From Thunnus maccoyii (taxonomy: Eukaryota > Chordata > Actinopteri > Scombriformes > Scombridae): DNA of 64,000 nt. The notes under the pieces were generated by a model. It ran no database searches, was not told the origin of the DNA, and was given only the letters and a program-made list of their open reading frames with translations. Below are positions 39,101-54,100 of the stretch, one piece after another (positions within the stretch are counted from its first letter, which is position 1; each line of letters starts with the position of its first letter). The position numbers and the translations under genes were made by a program. The stretch covers positions 22,244,501 through 22,308,500 of the forward strand of contig NC_056538.1 in assembly GCF_910596095.1 (NCBI RefSeq), given 5' to 3'.

Positions 39101-42100
39101 GTGACAGGTGGGTGCTGTCAGACGCAAGTCGCTACCACGGCGACAACATTGGTTAGGTAAAATATCCATGTCATAACAGAGTATAGGTGTAGCCATTGCC
39201 GTCGCTATTTCAGTGTATTTTCAGTTCATGAAAGTTAATGGTTACATTTTGGTCACCTAAAAAGTCTTGTTCAGCATTTGGTTGTTCTAAAAGAACCTCT
39301 AAGGAGTCAAATGGCTTTTTTTCTGGTAAGTACATTTTGTTTTAATGGTTTTAAGCCTGTTTTTCGCTAGCAAAAATTAGTATTAGCATTAGCATTATCA
39401 CAGTTAACCATAGACTGTAAATGCACCATGTTAACCAAGCTAGCAGCTAGCATTAGGGTCAGTTTCAATGGAAAGGGTAAATATGACAAGTTGCGATTTT
39501 ACAGGTATGTTTGTTGGCCAAGAGCAGGGACTTCGTAGTCTTGTCATCACCATCCAGCACATAACTATAACCCTCTCCTTAAAACTTGTTATTTTTACAC
39601 TTTAGATTTTGTAAACAAATGATAAAATATGTTAATTACAGAGCTTTAGAGGTGCTGGTAGGTGGATTTTGTTACTTTTTCCCTGTGTTTTCAATCTTCA
39701 TGCTATGCTTAACATGCTGCTGGCTTTAGCTACGGTACAGACATGAGAGTGGTATCAATCTTCTTATCTAACTCTCAGCAAGGAAGCCAAATTAACTATT
39801 TCTTAGAAAACTGCAATACAGTAAAAGGTTAAGTGGAGAGTGATCTCAAAACACAAGAAGTAGACATCCCCCGGGCTACAACCTGTCTGGATGACTGGCT
39901 AAGTAACTCACAAGACATTTTACTTTTTCTGACATACAGTGTATCCTCCTCATCGTTGAATATTATTTATCATCACTCCAGAATAAATTAGAATCTATAA
40001 AATGCAGTTTAACAAACTTCACTGCCTCACTTCCTGACTGACATCTTATGTTCTCACATTCAAAACATCAGTGTTGATGGTGCTCCAGTATGAAGTCATT
40101 CACACAACACAATCAATACTCCACATTCAGATTTAACCTGGGGTAAAGCCAGCCCTCTGCAAGCCTATCTTGCCATATTTCTCTATCTGTGGTAGCTGTA
40201 ACAGTTTGAGTGACTCACTGAGAAGCAGGCTGACAGGCGGGCTTTGTGCACCCACACCCAGGCTGGTGACAGCAGCCACCGTGACGGTGTAGTGGACGTC
40301 AGGCAGCAGGCCTGTCAGCAGGATGGACAGAACCGCTCCATCCACTGTTCTGTTTATCTGGTTTTCCTGCTCCACACTGCTGCCCAGACACCAGACCTGA
40401 TCACCACCAGACATGCAGAGTTAATGTTTGAATTTTAAAACATGCAAACACATGAAGACATTATTTTATCCCCACACACCCTGCGATAAGATGTGGCCTG
40501 TGATTATAATAAGACAGATTACGATGAAAACTTGGGCTCTTTTCATTTTTATGGCACTGAAGCTTTATCTGATAGTACACGGTGGAGAATGACAGCTAAG
40601 ATACAGCAGAGATGAAAGAGAAAGGGTTGTCAATGCAGTGACAGTTAAAAGCCAGATTTAAAGCCCTAGTGTTGCAAGTATATGTGCCTTTTGGCATCAC
40701 AGTTTGTGTGTTGAATGTTACTCTCTCATGGAAATGAATGCATATTAGATTACTGTGCTGTATAATTCTGTGGGAGAAGAAATATTCAAATCTCGTATGT
40801 ACAAATACAACAGTGTTAAAACTGACATCCTGCTTTTAAAATTTGGCCTCAAGTGACTATTACAGGATGATTGTAAATCCTAAAACTGTGTTGCATTGTA
40901 CTGTCGCAGTCATACAACAAAAGAGGAGTTATCAAGTCAGTGAACAGACAAGCTAACGTTTGCTATCATTAGCCATTAGCCATCATTAGAATAAGCTACT
41001 GGTCATACCAGACCAGTAAGGCTGTGGCAGTGAGTTACTGAATTGAACAATAGTGTGTTTTACTGCTAATAAATTTAATTTTTCTTTTGTGAAAGGAGGA
41101 ATATATTATTTCTTCTTTCAAAATGTACAGTCTCGCTTTAAATGTACAAAAGTGCATCTATATTAACAGCAAAATGTGCCTCATATATCAAAAGTAAAAG
41201 TACTTATTATTCAGAAAGTTACATTAATATTACATACATTTTATATTATTGGATTATTATTACTTAATCTATAATAATGCATTGTATTTCATAAAGTGAG
41301 GATACTTTATGTTCTGTATTTAAAATATTTATCAGCAAGATAACTAGTGATTATAGTTGTGGATAAATGTAATGAAAAAATACAAAAAAATCTCTAAAAT
41401 AGAGCAAAGAAGAAGCAAAAAGCATAAAATAGCACAAGTAGTAAATGTACTTCATTAATCTGGTGAAATCATATTTTACAATGAATAATTTAATGGATGA
41501 AGTTTTGTCAAGTTTTCTCTTATGAAAGCACTTGGTGAGTTGTAATGAAAATGTATCCCTTAATACTCATTTTTCACATGTAAGCCATGGGATACTTGTG
41601 CTGAACATTGCATATCGTCTTGAGCAAATTGAATGTTTGAGGGGATTAAGTGTGATCCTTGCCGCTGGCTGATGTGCCGCTACATACAAAAGGATCTGGG
41701 ATTTCATTATCAGACTTGTGCGGCGCTCTCATAACTTTCTACATGCAGACACAGATGGGACGAAGAAATCAAAACAATAGAACTGTGCTCATGCTTTTTT
41801 TTTTTTTCACTGAGCAAACAGATGACAGGGACAGTCAGTGTTCAGCCGAGAATCTGGTGACAAAATTGAGTCTCTTTCAGCATGTACTGGCAGCAGATTA
41901 AGGGTAATTACTAATTGTTTGTTAAAGTCAGTGTTTTTCATAAGTATCTAAACAACAAATATGGACAACACTGAATAATGGCTGTGTGAAAATAACAAAA
42001 TAGCACCCAGGATTAAAAGAACAATTTGTTCCACTTTATTTTTGCAGTCTACAGCTGGTGTCACTGATTATCTGCCTTACAATCAGAAATAAACATCAGA

Positions 42101-45100
42101 GCAGACGACAGGCATCAGATAGCAGCAGCCTCACCTTGTACTCTTGAATGATGCCGCTCTGAGTGTTGTGCGGCGGAGGCTCCCAGGACACACTGACACT
42201 GGAGCTGTTGCTGAGCTGCACCACTGATACAGCCTGCGGAGATCCACTTAAAACTGCAGAGAGTGATAAGAAGAAATTTTTAATCAGTATTATTATTAAT
42301 TGATATGAGAATTATTAATAATTCATAATTTAAATGAAAAACTCTTGTTTTCCTGTGCCTGTGATTGATTAATTTTCTCTACTGCACTTGTATGTTCTTT
42401 ATTAATTTTGGGGCAATTCATCACTGCAGGGAACACTCTTTAACACATTTTTATTTCATTTCATTTTAGCTACTTTGATTTTCTCATTGTGTTCTTTTAA
42501 AATGTTGTTCTGTCACTTTTTTTTTTCATTTTCATTTGTGTATTTAAAGTGTTAAATAATTATACTGAATCATTCAAAAGTATGCAAACAAAATCTCTCA
42601 TTCTGGTGGTGTCATTAATAATTCAGGAAAAATAAACTGTTACTATTTAATCAAATTTGCTGCTAAATAAAGTTGTGAAATACCATTAATGAGCGATATC
42701 TTACCCTCCTCAGGGGTACGCAGCAGAACCATGAGGCTGTCATGTCCCTGTAGCTCATTGAAGTAAGGGCGTATCTTCACCTCATACTCTGTTTTGCTGT
42801 GTAGATCTACTAACATGGTACTGTGGTCAGACGTAGCCTCAACATCCTGGACCAACCAGGAACTGCCGATAGTCCGGTAAAATATACGGTAACCTTGAAT
42901 GTACCGAGACTGACGGGCAACCTGTAAAATAGTTGGCAAAAAAAAAAAAAAAGTTTCACATTTACATCAGTAATCAAAGGCAGACCCAGCTGTGTTTGTA
43001 CTTTAACTTAATCTGTTTGTGTCACGTAATGTTTGGAGGAGTTTTTGAAGTTAATATTTGGAGATTAGCGTGTCCTCCGCACGCTGCAAGCCAACTTTGA
43101 AAAGTCGACTTTTATCATCAGCAAAGTATTCAACTCACGGTCCAAGAAATCCTGGCGCTGGTAGGAGACAGAACTACAGGCTTCTGCAGGTAGACAGACA
43201 CCTCTCCCAACTCTCTCTGCACCTGTCTGTGGTCCACACCCTGTTCTGTAGGACTCCCATCTGAAAAAGATATTTCCATTCAGTCCAGGCCAAAAAACAG
43301 CTGAATAGAAGCTACTCAGCATAAAAATGGAAAAAAGGCTTTTGATGAAATTAAACATTGCTCAGGGCAAAAGAGCATCACACTGAGAAAGCAATTAATT
43401 TTGAGACTTTCTAAACCTTGTATCACATTATCTTAATGCCATCCCTACATCCAGTATCTGCCTTTTTAGAATTAAAAAACTAAAATCAAGATTATAGAAC
43501 TCAGTATAATGCAAAAGTTTTATCAGAAAAGGACAATTTCTGCTTATGTAACTCACCCTGCGTCCTGACAGGTTCAGAGATCGGGCTTGGGTCACTGAGG
43601 CCGTAAGAGTTGACTGCTCGGACAATGAACAGATAAACTGTGTTGGGGAAGAGGCCGACAACTGTGTGCCTCTCCTGCTTAACATGGTCCGCCACCGTTT
43701 GCCAGGTACTGCCCACTGATTGGCTGGGGAGAAAAAGTCAAATTTTGTTACCAAATGTTGTCCTAAGAAAGAAAACTATGAAACTATTTTTCTTGTGATC
43801 ATTTAATTATACAAACATTGTGAGATAAAACGAGTGAATTTGATTATGACTTGATTAAGGATTTTGTTTAGGGCAGGAAATCATGTCACACTTGAAGGTC
43901 AAGATCTTTATCAGGTGATGTTTGCTGAGAGTGATAATTTGATATACAGTTGGGTGCCAGTTTTATAAAGTACATTTTCAATAGGCAAATGTGCTGCCCT
44001 CAGTTTGAACGTGTTAACATTGTTTCACTCCTGTTATCTTGAGAGCACAGCTTCATTATCGTGTTATCTACAGATAACAAGGTAATGGGTTTGATCACAA
44101 GTCTTGCCACATTGATAGCAAAGAGAGATGAAAGAGGGACTGGCAATGTCAGAAGGTGAGATCTGAATTTTGCATATTGATGAAAACACAGGCAATATGG
44201 CAGTTTTATTGTTATATGTTATGTTAGATTATGAAAAAAACAGTGTGAAATCTTATAGTAATTGGATAAATTAGATGGGATTAGGGCTGCAACTAATGAT
44301 TGTTTTCTTTGATTATTCTGTTAATTATATATTTTTTTGATTAATGAATAATCATGAAATGGCAGAAAATGGTGAAAAATGCCCATCACATGTCCCAGAC
44401 CATAAGGTAGTCAACCAAAGTCCAAAATGTAAAAAAATTATTTAATTTTCATGTCTATTACAATGACATAAAACACAGCAAACATTTCATTTGAGAAACT
44501 GGAAACAGAAATGTTTTTAAATTTTGTCTTGATAAATCAGTAAAACAATTAAACGACCATAAAAATAGTTGGCGATTCATTTTGAGACAATGTCAACTTG
44601 TCGACTAATCGTTTTAGTATTAAGCAGTAGTTTGCCATTTTGGGAAATACGCTTATTTGCTCTTCTGCTGAATGTTAGATGGACATGGAGCCAGCAGCCT
44701 GTTAGTTTAGTTTAAAACGACACATTGTGGTTTTACAGGGGTTATCTTTGAGTCTTGTCTTTACACTTTTGGTTTTTGTACGGATTAAGCTAATGATGTA
44801 TGACATGATAACTAGTAAGCTTTAGACGTGCTGGTAGGTGGATTTTCTCACCTTCGTACATAGCCAGGCTAGCTGTTTCCCCCAGTTTTTGTCCAGTGTT
44901 TATGCTAAGCTAAGCTAAGCACCTCCTGGCTGTAGGTTCATATTTAGCAGACAGATATGAGAGTGGTATCAATCTTCTCCTCTAACTCTCAGCAAAAAAG
45001 CAAATAAATATTCCCAAAATATTAAACTATTCCTTTAAATAACCAGGACAGTGTGAGGAATACAAAGTAACCTAAACAGTGACCAGTGTTACATTTTTAG

Positions 45101-48100
45101 ATTCATGAGTTTCTGTGCATCTAAAAACACAAAGTCATGGCCAATCTCACCTTCGGGACGGAACAATGACAAGTTTTATTCCCTCTTTTTATTACAGTCG
45201 GTTATAACGGTGGCTTCTGAATGGGTCCGGTGAGGATACAGCAGCCTAATGCTGTGCAGAGACAGGAACTATCAAGCAGCATGAGCACAATTTAACATTT
45301 TCCTCAAATCCGGGGAGGAGAAAATGGCAAGGTAATTACAAGAAGCAGGCCACAGCATTTCTCTGTCATCAATGTTTTCTCCTCTGCTATCTTTCTCACC
45401 AAATGCTCTCCATCTCCAATGTTGTCAGATTCATATAACTTTTTTAAAAAGCATACCCTGTATGAAAAATGCAGTATGCATATTTCTATTATTATTATGC
45501 TTCTCTGTGTGTGTCTCTCCCCTCTCCCCCTCCCTCCTTCTTTCTCTCTCAACCCACCCGGTCAAGGCAGATGGCTGCCCACCTAGAGCCCAGTTCTGCT
45601 TCAGGTTTCTTCCCGTTAAAGGGGAGTTTTTCCTCGCTGCTGTCGCCAAGTGCTTGCTCATGGGGGAGTACGGTCTAGACCTGCCGTATATGAAAAGTGC
45701 CCTGAGATAACTTCTGTTATGATTTGGCGCTATATAAATAAAATTGAATTGATTTCAAAAGCTGCATCTGTAAATTGCTTTGGCGTGGAGATGTCAGTGG
45801 CTGCTTTTACATAAATCTTTAATCAAGAATCACTTCTGAATAAAAAATAGAAATGTAGGTTTTTTATGTGCTGTATACAAGAGGGGATACTGTCACAGAA
45901 AACCATTGGTTTGTATTTTTGTGTTTGTTCCTGGTGATGCCTGAAAACAAACATTTCCAAGCAATTTGGTGGTGGTGAAGCGTGCAACAGTGAGTGGATT
46001 TACAACCATGGCTTCATCATCAGTTCTGTGTGCATGTCTGCCACACTGGGGTTTCTCTCTGCACTGAGCCAACTGGACTCTTCTATGTGTGTGTGTGTGT
46101 GTGTGTTTTTGTGTCTCTACACTTGGTCTGTACCCTCTCTCCTGCTTCCGTAATAAGTGAACCCTCCAACTGGGCTAGCATCCGACTCCCTCCCCCCTTC
46201 TGTTGCCCCAGGACAGAACAGAGCTGCCGAGCTGACCACTGCAATAATTGTCTTCTATTTCACTCGCTGTCTGTCTTGCTAAAGCCTCTGGTTGGTTGTT
46301 TGAGCCACTATGGGTTTCCTTGGGATGCCACGGCTAAATACTGATGTAGTAGAATGTCACAGTTTCACTTCAAGACGTCACTTAACAGAACTGTCTCTCC
46401 CTGAGGCAGGATTGAGTCATTTTGGAAATATAATGACTAGAAATGAAGACACAGATCTTTAAGTGGGAATAGTCAGAATACTCACAGAGTAAAACTGAAA
46501 CTGAGAGAGTGCGGGTACAGTTAAAATAGCTACTAGTGGGGTCTCACTAATTACATGAATAACACTGTTTTCATTCTTCAGCAGCTAACAAGGCTAGCAA
46601 GATAGCAAGACAGCCAGACAAACAAATGTTGTGGCTGTAAAGATTGATTCATTCCTAATATTAAGGGAAGTTCCACCAATTTTACATGTAAACATCAATT
46701 TACTAGTCACTGAGAGTACTACACAGCACAGTTATGTAATGTCTCCTGGAGGAGCTTTGCCAAGTCTGAGAGAATGACTCAGTCACTTTAGTTATCTCAG
46801 CTTGGGCTTGGAGATTACCCATTTTCAGCACTGAGCCTGCGTTACAAATGGCGGGAGTGGATTTTGACAGATGTGAAACGTAGGAAACGAAGGATGTAGC
46901 GTTTTTGTTCTTTCCTGTCCTTTCCTGTTCACCCTCTACACCTCAGACTTCCGCTTCAACTAGAGTACGTGCCACCTACAGAAGTTCTCTGATGACTCTG
47001 CTGTCGCCAGCTGCATAATGGATGGCAATGAAGAGGAGTCAACAATCACCTCCAGCTCAACATCGGAAAGACCAAGGAGCTGGTGGTGGACCACTGGCGG
47101 AGCAAGAAGAGGCCCCTAACTCCGATCATCATCCGAGGGGAGGGGGTGGAGGTGATGGACACCTACAAGTTCCTGGGAGTACACATGAGCAATAAAATAG
47201 ACTGGACTGACAACACTAAAAAAAGAGCAAGCTGTTCTTCCTGAGGAGGCGCAGGTCCTTCAACGTGTGCTATAGGCTCCTGCAGATATTTTACCAGTTT
47301 CTAGTAGCCAGTGTCCTCTTCTTTGCCATGGTATGTTGGGGGGTAACATCAACACAAGGGATGCCATCAAACTAAACAAGCTGGTGAGGAAGGCCAGCTC
47401 TGTAGTTGGAGCTGAACTGGACAATCTGGACGTGGTTGCAGAGGGGAGGATGAGGAAGAAGCTGGACGCTATCCTGGACAACCCCTCCCGTCCCCTCTAT
47501 GATGAGCCAGTGAAGATGAGGAGCACGTTCAGCCACAGACTTATCCCTCCTCGGCACACCACAAAGCGCCTTGGCCAGTCCTTTGTGCCAGTAGCCATCT
47601 GGCTCCACAACTAAGGCTTGACCCCCATATGAGAACTTTAAGACCTGCACTGTCTGTTACTTACTTTTCACTCTTAACTACTGAATCCTGCATAGACTCT
47701 GGTTCACTTGCACATGGACTCTTATAGTCATTCATTCATATATTCATTCATACTCGTACATGTTAATTTATCGACTATTTATTGATAGACTGTATGTATG
47801 TTCACTCATTCACAGATCCAGTGCACATATCTAGGGCCAGCAGCTCAGTGTTTTATTTTATCTTTATTTTATTTATATATATTTATTCTTTATTCTTTAT
47901 TATCTTGGTTTACTTCTAGACTCTTACTCTTACCGGTACTTCTCCTATGTTTCATTCTCATTGCTGTTGCTGCTGTGACACCTGAATTTCTTTCCCTCTG
48001 GGGATTAATAAAGGTTCATCTTATCTTATCTTTGGAGCTTGATGCATATATTAGGGACTAAAAATCTGCATATTTTGGCATCGCCTTTTCTAAATAATTG

Positions 48101-51100
48101 CGTCTTTCTCTGAACTTTATGGAAGTGGAAGTTGTTCATTCCAATTGCCATTAACATGTTAAGCAAGCAACATATTGCTTAGTACTCAAACACATGCATA
48201 TATGTGCATTTTTCCACTTCCTGTACATTCCTGTTGTTCTTAACACTATGTACAGTACTGTTTTTACTCTGTGTGCACTGGATGTTTTTATTTGTGAGCC
48301 ATGTCAGAGACAAATCTCAATTTCCTTGTGATTCTGATTCTGACACTAAATTGCTGACGTACTCTTTTAACTCAGCTACCATCATGGATAAATGTCAGCA
48401 TTTGATGATACAGAGAGATAAGCTCCACATTCTAGTGCAGATCAGATTAAAATGTTCAGTTTGTCAAAATGTCACACACTCAAAATCTGTCACAAACTCA
48501 AAATCTAAAGTACAGTACACTTTCTCATTCAAGTGAATGGGAAGGTTTGTCCAGACTTTTGACTGGTACTGTAAAATGATCAGCCTTGAAAAAAATGGTT
48601 CAAAATTGCACTCAGTACACCAACTGATGGCAATAAGGCTTCACTGTGTACCTGAAGGCCTCGATAATGTAGGAGGTGACAGCGGCCCCGCCCTCATGTG
48701 GGTTGGACTGCCAGGTGAGGGTGACGGTGTTTTTGGTCACCTCGGTCACCACAGGCTTCTGTGGAGGCCCTGGCAGCTGGATGAACTCAGAAACTCTGGA
48801 TACTGAAGAAACTCCATCCTCTATTAAGAAACACAAGGTAACAAAATAACAGACTGATGATGAAACACTTGAAGAAGTGTGTAGTTTCTTAAGCACAGAG
48901 GTGTAGTGTGAGAGTGACAGAGTGTGAAGTGTGACAGAAAGACAGAGAGTGGAGAGTTTTGGTGTGAGTACCTCTGACAGTCAACATCCCACTCCAGCTC
49001 GACTCCCCTGTGGTGCTGGATACGACGCACGTGTACATCCCCGAATCAGTGTCCTGTTAAACAGCAGTCAACATTTGAGACAGACATCCCCCTCAAAAAA
49101 AGCCAAGAGAACAAGTGCTGTAAGCTGTTTTTAATACTTGAAGGATGTTTTGGATCTATTTAGATGACTGAAAGAACAAATGGATCAAGACTGTCAAGAG
49201 AAAAGTCATGTTTTTACGTAGATTTTTACTTAGATCTCTCTGGCAGTAAATTTACTCTAATTTCATGTTACTTTATACATCTACTCCACTACATTTCAGA
49301 GGAGAAATACTGCATGTTTTATTCCAGTACATGTATCTGACAGCTGTAGTTACTAGATTCTTTACGGATTCAAATTTTACACATAAAAGATGTCAAGATT
49401 AAATTATTCAAAAGTAGTTATAATTAGCTCCAACTTGACCCACTAACATCAAAAATGCTGCTTACATCATAATAATCTATATAGATATCTATGTATATAT
49501 CTATACACTCTGAAAGGGTCCATTTTGGACAATGACCAAGTAGGTAATGCTTTATTGTCTGAGTCTGCAATTTCCTAATAATTCTCAAGAAGTTTGGTGG
49601 AAAGAATTGTGGAGAAAATGTCCTTGAAAGAAAAACTCAATTTAAACTCCATTTAAACTGAAGTTTTAATTTACTTTATTAATTTATCAATCTGAACTTT
49701 GTTCTCCATAAATGTTGAATTTTATACTTGCCTGAAGACAAATTTAATTTTCTTGGATGTTCAGCTGATCTGCTGATTAAAGGCTACATGTTACACTTAC
49801 AATTTATTGGAAATATACCAAATGAACTCTATCTCTGTTGTCCCTATCATAAGTACAAAATTACACTGTTTTTTCAAGGAAATTTATGTGAAATTATTCA
49901 GAAATTACTAAACCATTAAGATGAAAATTAGCTATAAGCTAACTCTGGTACAGTACATCAAATGGTAACATTTATGTTTAACACTGTACATGGTCCCAAT
50001 AAATACAGAAATAAATAAATAAAATAAAAATGTTAGAATATTTTGCTGATAATACATATACAATTAATTTTAGTTTTGAAAACAGCACTTGCGATGAAGT
50101 ATTTTTACATTGTAGTATTGCGACTTTTACTTAAACCTGCATTTGTTATGGCAAACGTGGTAGCAAACAGTTGCCTATTTACACTTTCAGCAGATACAGA
50201 GCAGCGTTAGTATTCATTTGGAGTCGTATTTCGGGACATCTGATGAATGTGCATGTACTTCCAATATTCTCTCTCCTTTTAGCTTTGGTTGGTCTCCACC
50301 ATCTCCCGAGGGACATATCTGAATCTTTAGCCGCTAAATACTACGCTATATACACCAGCTAGTTGATGCTGATAAGAGAGGTGAGAATGAACCATATCAG
50401 CAAAGTTATGAGCCAGAAAACTTGAAAGACACTTTAAAGCTTGTAGAGCTTTAGAGACAAACTGCAGAGGCGTCCATCATTGCGACTGGAGTGACCCCTG
50501 TTAATATGAAAATATCAATTATAGCTTATTTAGGTAAAGGATGTGAATACTACTTTGACCACAGCTGGTTGGTTTCATCCTTAAATGTAAATATAATCCA
50601 TGCATACCTAAACTACTGTCCCTCAGTAGTCGTCACCTCAGTCTCAGCCATCTAAAAGCTCCAATGCTACAAACCATGAGGCTCCATTGCACACTCTACC
50701 TGCCCTCCTGTTTACATTATGATTTGTATATGCCTGTATGCTTCACTGACACTCTTGGTGTTCGCTCCAGCCCTGTGCTGGCAGAGAGCCAGTCTGCTGG
50801 AACTATCATCAGACCATATGAGATCATCCACTGCAGTGTTGACCTCTGGCTGACAGACAGCACAGCGTGTGTGGGCAGGTGAACTTCTTTAGATGACTCC
50901 AACTACCACTAAAATATTGATGGCGGGTTGGGGCGTCAGCAGGGTAAATATTTTTAGTTCCTCACTCGTCATCTCCATTTCCCCTCTTTTTTTCTCCCTT
51001 GTCATCCCCTTGATGCCACACTAATGCATCTCTTCTGTTCCATTGAGCACATTGGCATGGCAGATTTCCCCCGCCTCAGTGGTGCACTGGACCAAACCTT

Positions 51101-54100
51101 AATGCTCCAAGTTTGCAGAGCACCACTGCCGAGCATGGCACAGCCGGAGAAACAGGATGAGAAAGGAAGTGAATAAGCAACGTCCGGGCAGGAGATTTAA
51201 TTAAAAGCCGGTTAGATGATTAATCATCTATCGCCAGTCAATTAACGAAGATGATGCTGCTTCTGCTCCGTCCTCCCTGCACTCACTGACCTCCAGGTGG
51301 GGTTATAGCACAAAGGGGCTGCTGACTGCTCCTCCATCAAAGGAGAACACATTAGCATTTACAAACAAGCACCTTCATTAACATTACAATTACACACCGC
51401 ATGAGCACATAATTGCACTGGAGAGATATGCACTGCCTTAGAGAGATTGGTCTTTGCAACTCAGTCTCACCTTAATTTTACAAACGAAAACGGAATTTAA
51501 AATGGAAAAGGAAAAAAGAATGTTGCCATGTGAGCTACGGAGGGAAAGTAAAAGTAGATTGGAGGTCAGACAGGAATGTTTCGATAGACAGTATTCTTAA
51601 GCCTTTTTGTAATTACAATATCAGTTTTGTGTTGGCATAACGCCTTTCAAAACTCATCCTTTTCATACCCTTTGCAATAAATTACACTAACTTGATGTAA
51701 CCTCCCCTCCCCTCCCCGACACACACACACACCTTTATGTCTTTTATTTGCAAGGTGCCATTCTCCACCAAGGTCAGTCGAGGTTTATTTCCCTGAAGTC
51801 TCTCTCCATCCTTCTCCCATGAAATCTTGACAGAGGGCCCTCCGATTACACGGCAGTGCAGCTGCGCCGTCGAACCTGGAGATACCGTCTGATTGGCTGG
51901 CCCTTGGCGAATGATTGGTGGAATACGGCCTGAAGGGCCTACCAGTTAGAGGGGAGAAGAGGCAGAATATTATGTTAGATGCGTCATCTCTCCCCTGATT
52001 AGCAATACACTGGAGAAAAGAGGAGAAAAAAAAACATTTTTTATGAGAACTTACAAAAGGCTTTCAGAACACAAGATTAAAAAGCTGCCAGCCATTTAAG
52101 TGCAAAGGGTGAAAATACTCGAGATGCTTAGTGGGCAGAAAACAATAGGCTGCGAAAAAAAAAAGCTAAAATCTGGTGCTTACAAGCTGCCTAGGGAAGA
52201 ACATTAAGCCTGAAATTCATTGCTCATCCAGCATGGGGTCTCTAACTGTGTTCTTTCTTTCCTTCTTTATTATTGCTGCACACCTACTAAGTAATTAATA
52301 TGTTTTCCCCTCGTTAGTTAGATTGTTCAGCCTAAAGAATAAACCTCCCTTAAACTCAAACATGACTCTTTCCTGACTGACGTCTGGAGACACACACCTC
52401 CTTCCACCTCCAGCAGCGCCTTGGTCAGCACACTTCCTGCTACGCTGATGGCCTGGCAGATGTAGAAACCAGAGTCCTCTGGGTGGACATCAGTGATGGT
52501 CAGCTCTCCGCTCATGGAGACAGAGTAACGGCCCGACTGTGACGGCGGCTGACCCGGGAACAACAACATCTGATAGAAACAGCACAAAAGAACGTACATG
52601 TATGATACTGATGTTGCTTTATTTTTATGATCAATTAATCTGGTGCCTTTTTTTTTAAAATTCAATTAATTGTTTAGTCCACAAAATGCCAGAAAATTGC
52701 AAACGACAGTCTAAACTCCAAAGATATTCACTTTGCACTGATATAAAAAAGCAAAATCCTCTCTTTTCAGAAGCTGGGAGCAGCAAATGTTTGTTGTTGT
52801 TTTTCTGTAGAACCTTTTAGAAAAAAATATTCAGAAAAAATACAATATAAAGTTGAATCAACATAATTCCATTTATCTAACTATACCTTTTTTAAATGTC
52901 AAGGCAGATTATTTTTCCAGAATTGGGCAAACCACTTATTTTAATTAAAAGAGGTTTGACTGCAGTTTTGTAAAGCAATTTCACATTGTCATGCTTCACC
53001 AGCTCTGGACTGATTATTAAGGAAAAATTGAAGTTTGGTGTCCTGAGTGAGGCAAATAGGAATAACCACAATTTTCACAACCAACACTTAGACAAATGAA
53101 CCGTATTTAAACCTGAAAACATCCATTACATGAGTATACATTGGAGAGCATGTCGCCAATTGTGAACACAACATCCCTCGTGGTCTAAACACATTGACTA
53201 CCTGTATAACAATGACGGAATGGTAGAAACAGAGTAGAACGCACAGTAAAACACAATAAATGCAGGAACACACATCAAATGAGTCTGTAGGAGGTTTCCC
53301 TACACATCTACTTCAGAACACTACAATTTAAACTCATACAAACAACTAAAGTCAAACTGGAATTTGAATTCTACTCAATTTTTGTGTAAAGAAATATAAA
53401 CATGCCATAGAATTTGTATTTCTGGACACTTTGTGTTTTGGGGTTTTTGGTTTCCTGTTTATTACAAATAGGAGAGGTTGCAAATTATATTGAAGGACCA
53501 CTTGAGACACTGTTGCTTGCGTCATTGACTGTTGTAGAAACTAAGTGCAAAAGTGAACTGAAACTCAGAGCAACAGTTGTCTTTCAGTCCAATTCATGTT
53601 GTTACATGCAGCCTTAATATGCAGGCCAATCTGCTTGAGATTAAGTTATATTTATGTAATTCTGAGATAGTTTGATAAATGACGGTTTATATATGAAGAG
53701 GATTGTGCATGATTATGTTGTAGACTCTTACTCAACTCATGGATGAACTTCTGTTTTTGATTTGTCCTCAGCCCAGAGCAGCTATTGCCTTTCATGTTTT
53801 TTCTTGTTTTCCCCAGCCTCTTTTTTCCCTCCACACCTGCCCTGCATTCAGTCTCGTTAGCCCTGCCCTGCTCCCTGTGTCTTCCCCAGCCATTCAGCTC
53901 CCAGCCTGCCCTTGTGTCTTGCCACCTGTTCCTTGTTGTTTCATTAGTTCAGTTTGTATTTAAGTCGTGGTTTTCAGTTCAGTCTTGTTGGATCCTTGTT
54001 TTGTGAAGCTCACTTTTGTTCTGTCCTGTTCAGCTTTGCTTTGCCTGCATGTAACTTCTAATAAAAAAGCCTCCTGTCTCCCGTGTTTGGGTCCACTTGC

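Larger units (their letters stand above)
40219..48820 (-). other. robo3: robo3 exons for FN3 domains 1-3
   Basis: FN1: 48820-48652 and 43723-43557 ([30 protein letters not shown]). FN2: 43260-43139 and 42921-42705 ([31 protein letters not shown]). FN3: 42253-42135 and 40396-40219 ([42 protein letters not shown]). Each FN3 unit is split across two exons and all six junctions keep phase. The SRYIQGYRI and HRQVQREL phrases are strongly Robo-type. Confidence 0.92.

Noticed and set aside
46981..47614. Plus-strand 93-codon frame at 47333-47614 as a host gene
   Set aside because: The translation is a LINE reverse-transcriptase C-terminal fragment followed by a LINE tail.
53739..54006. Plus-strand proline/cysteine-rich frames
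   Set aside because: They coincide with a C/T-rich dispersed repeat and show no family match.
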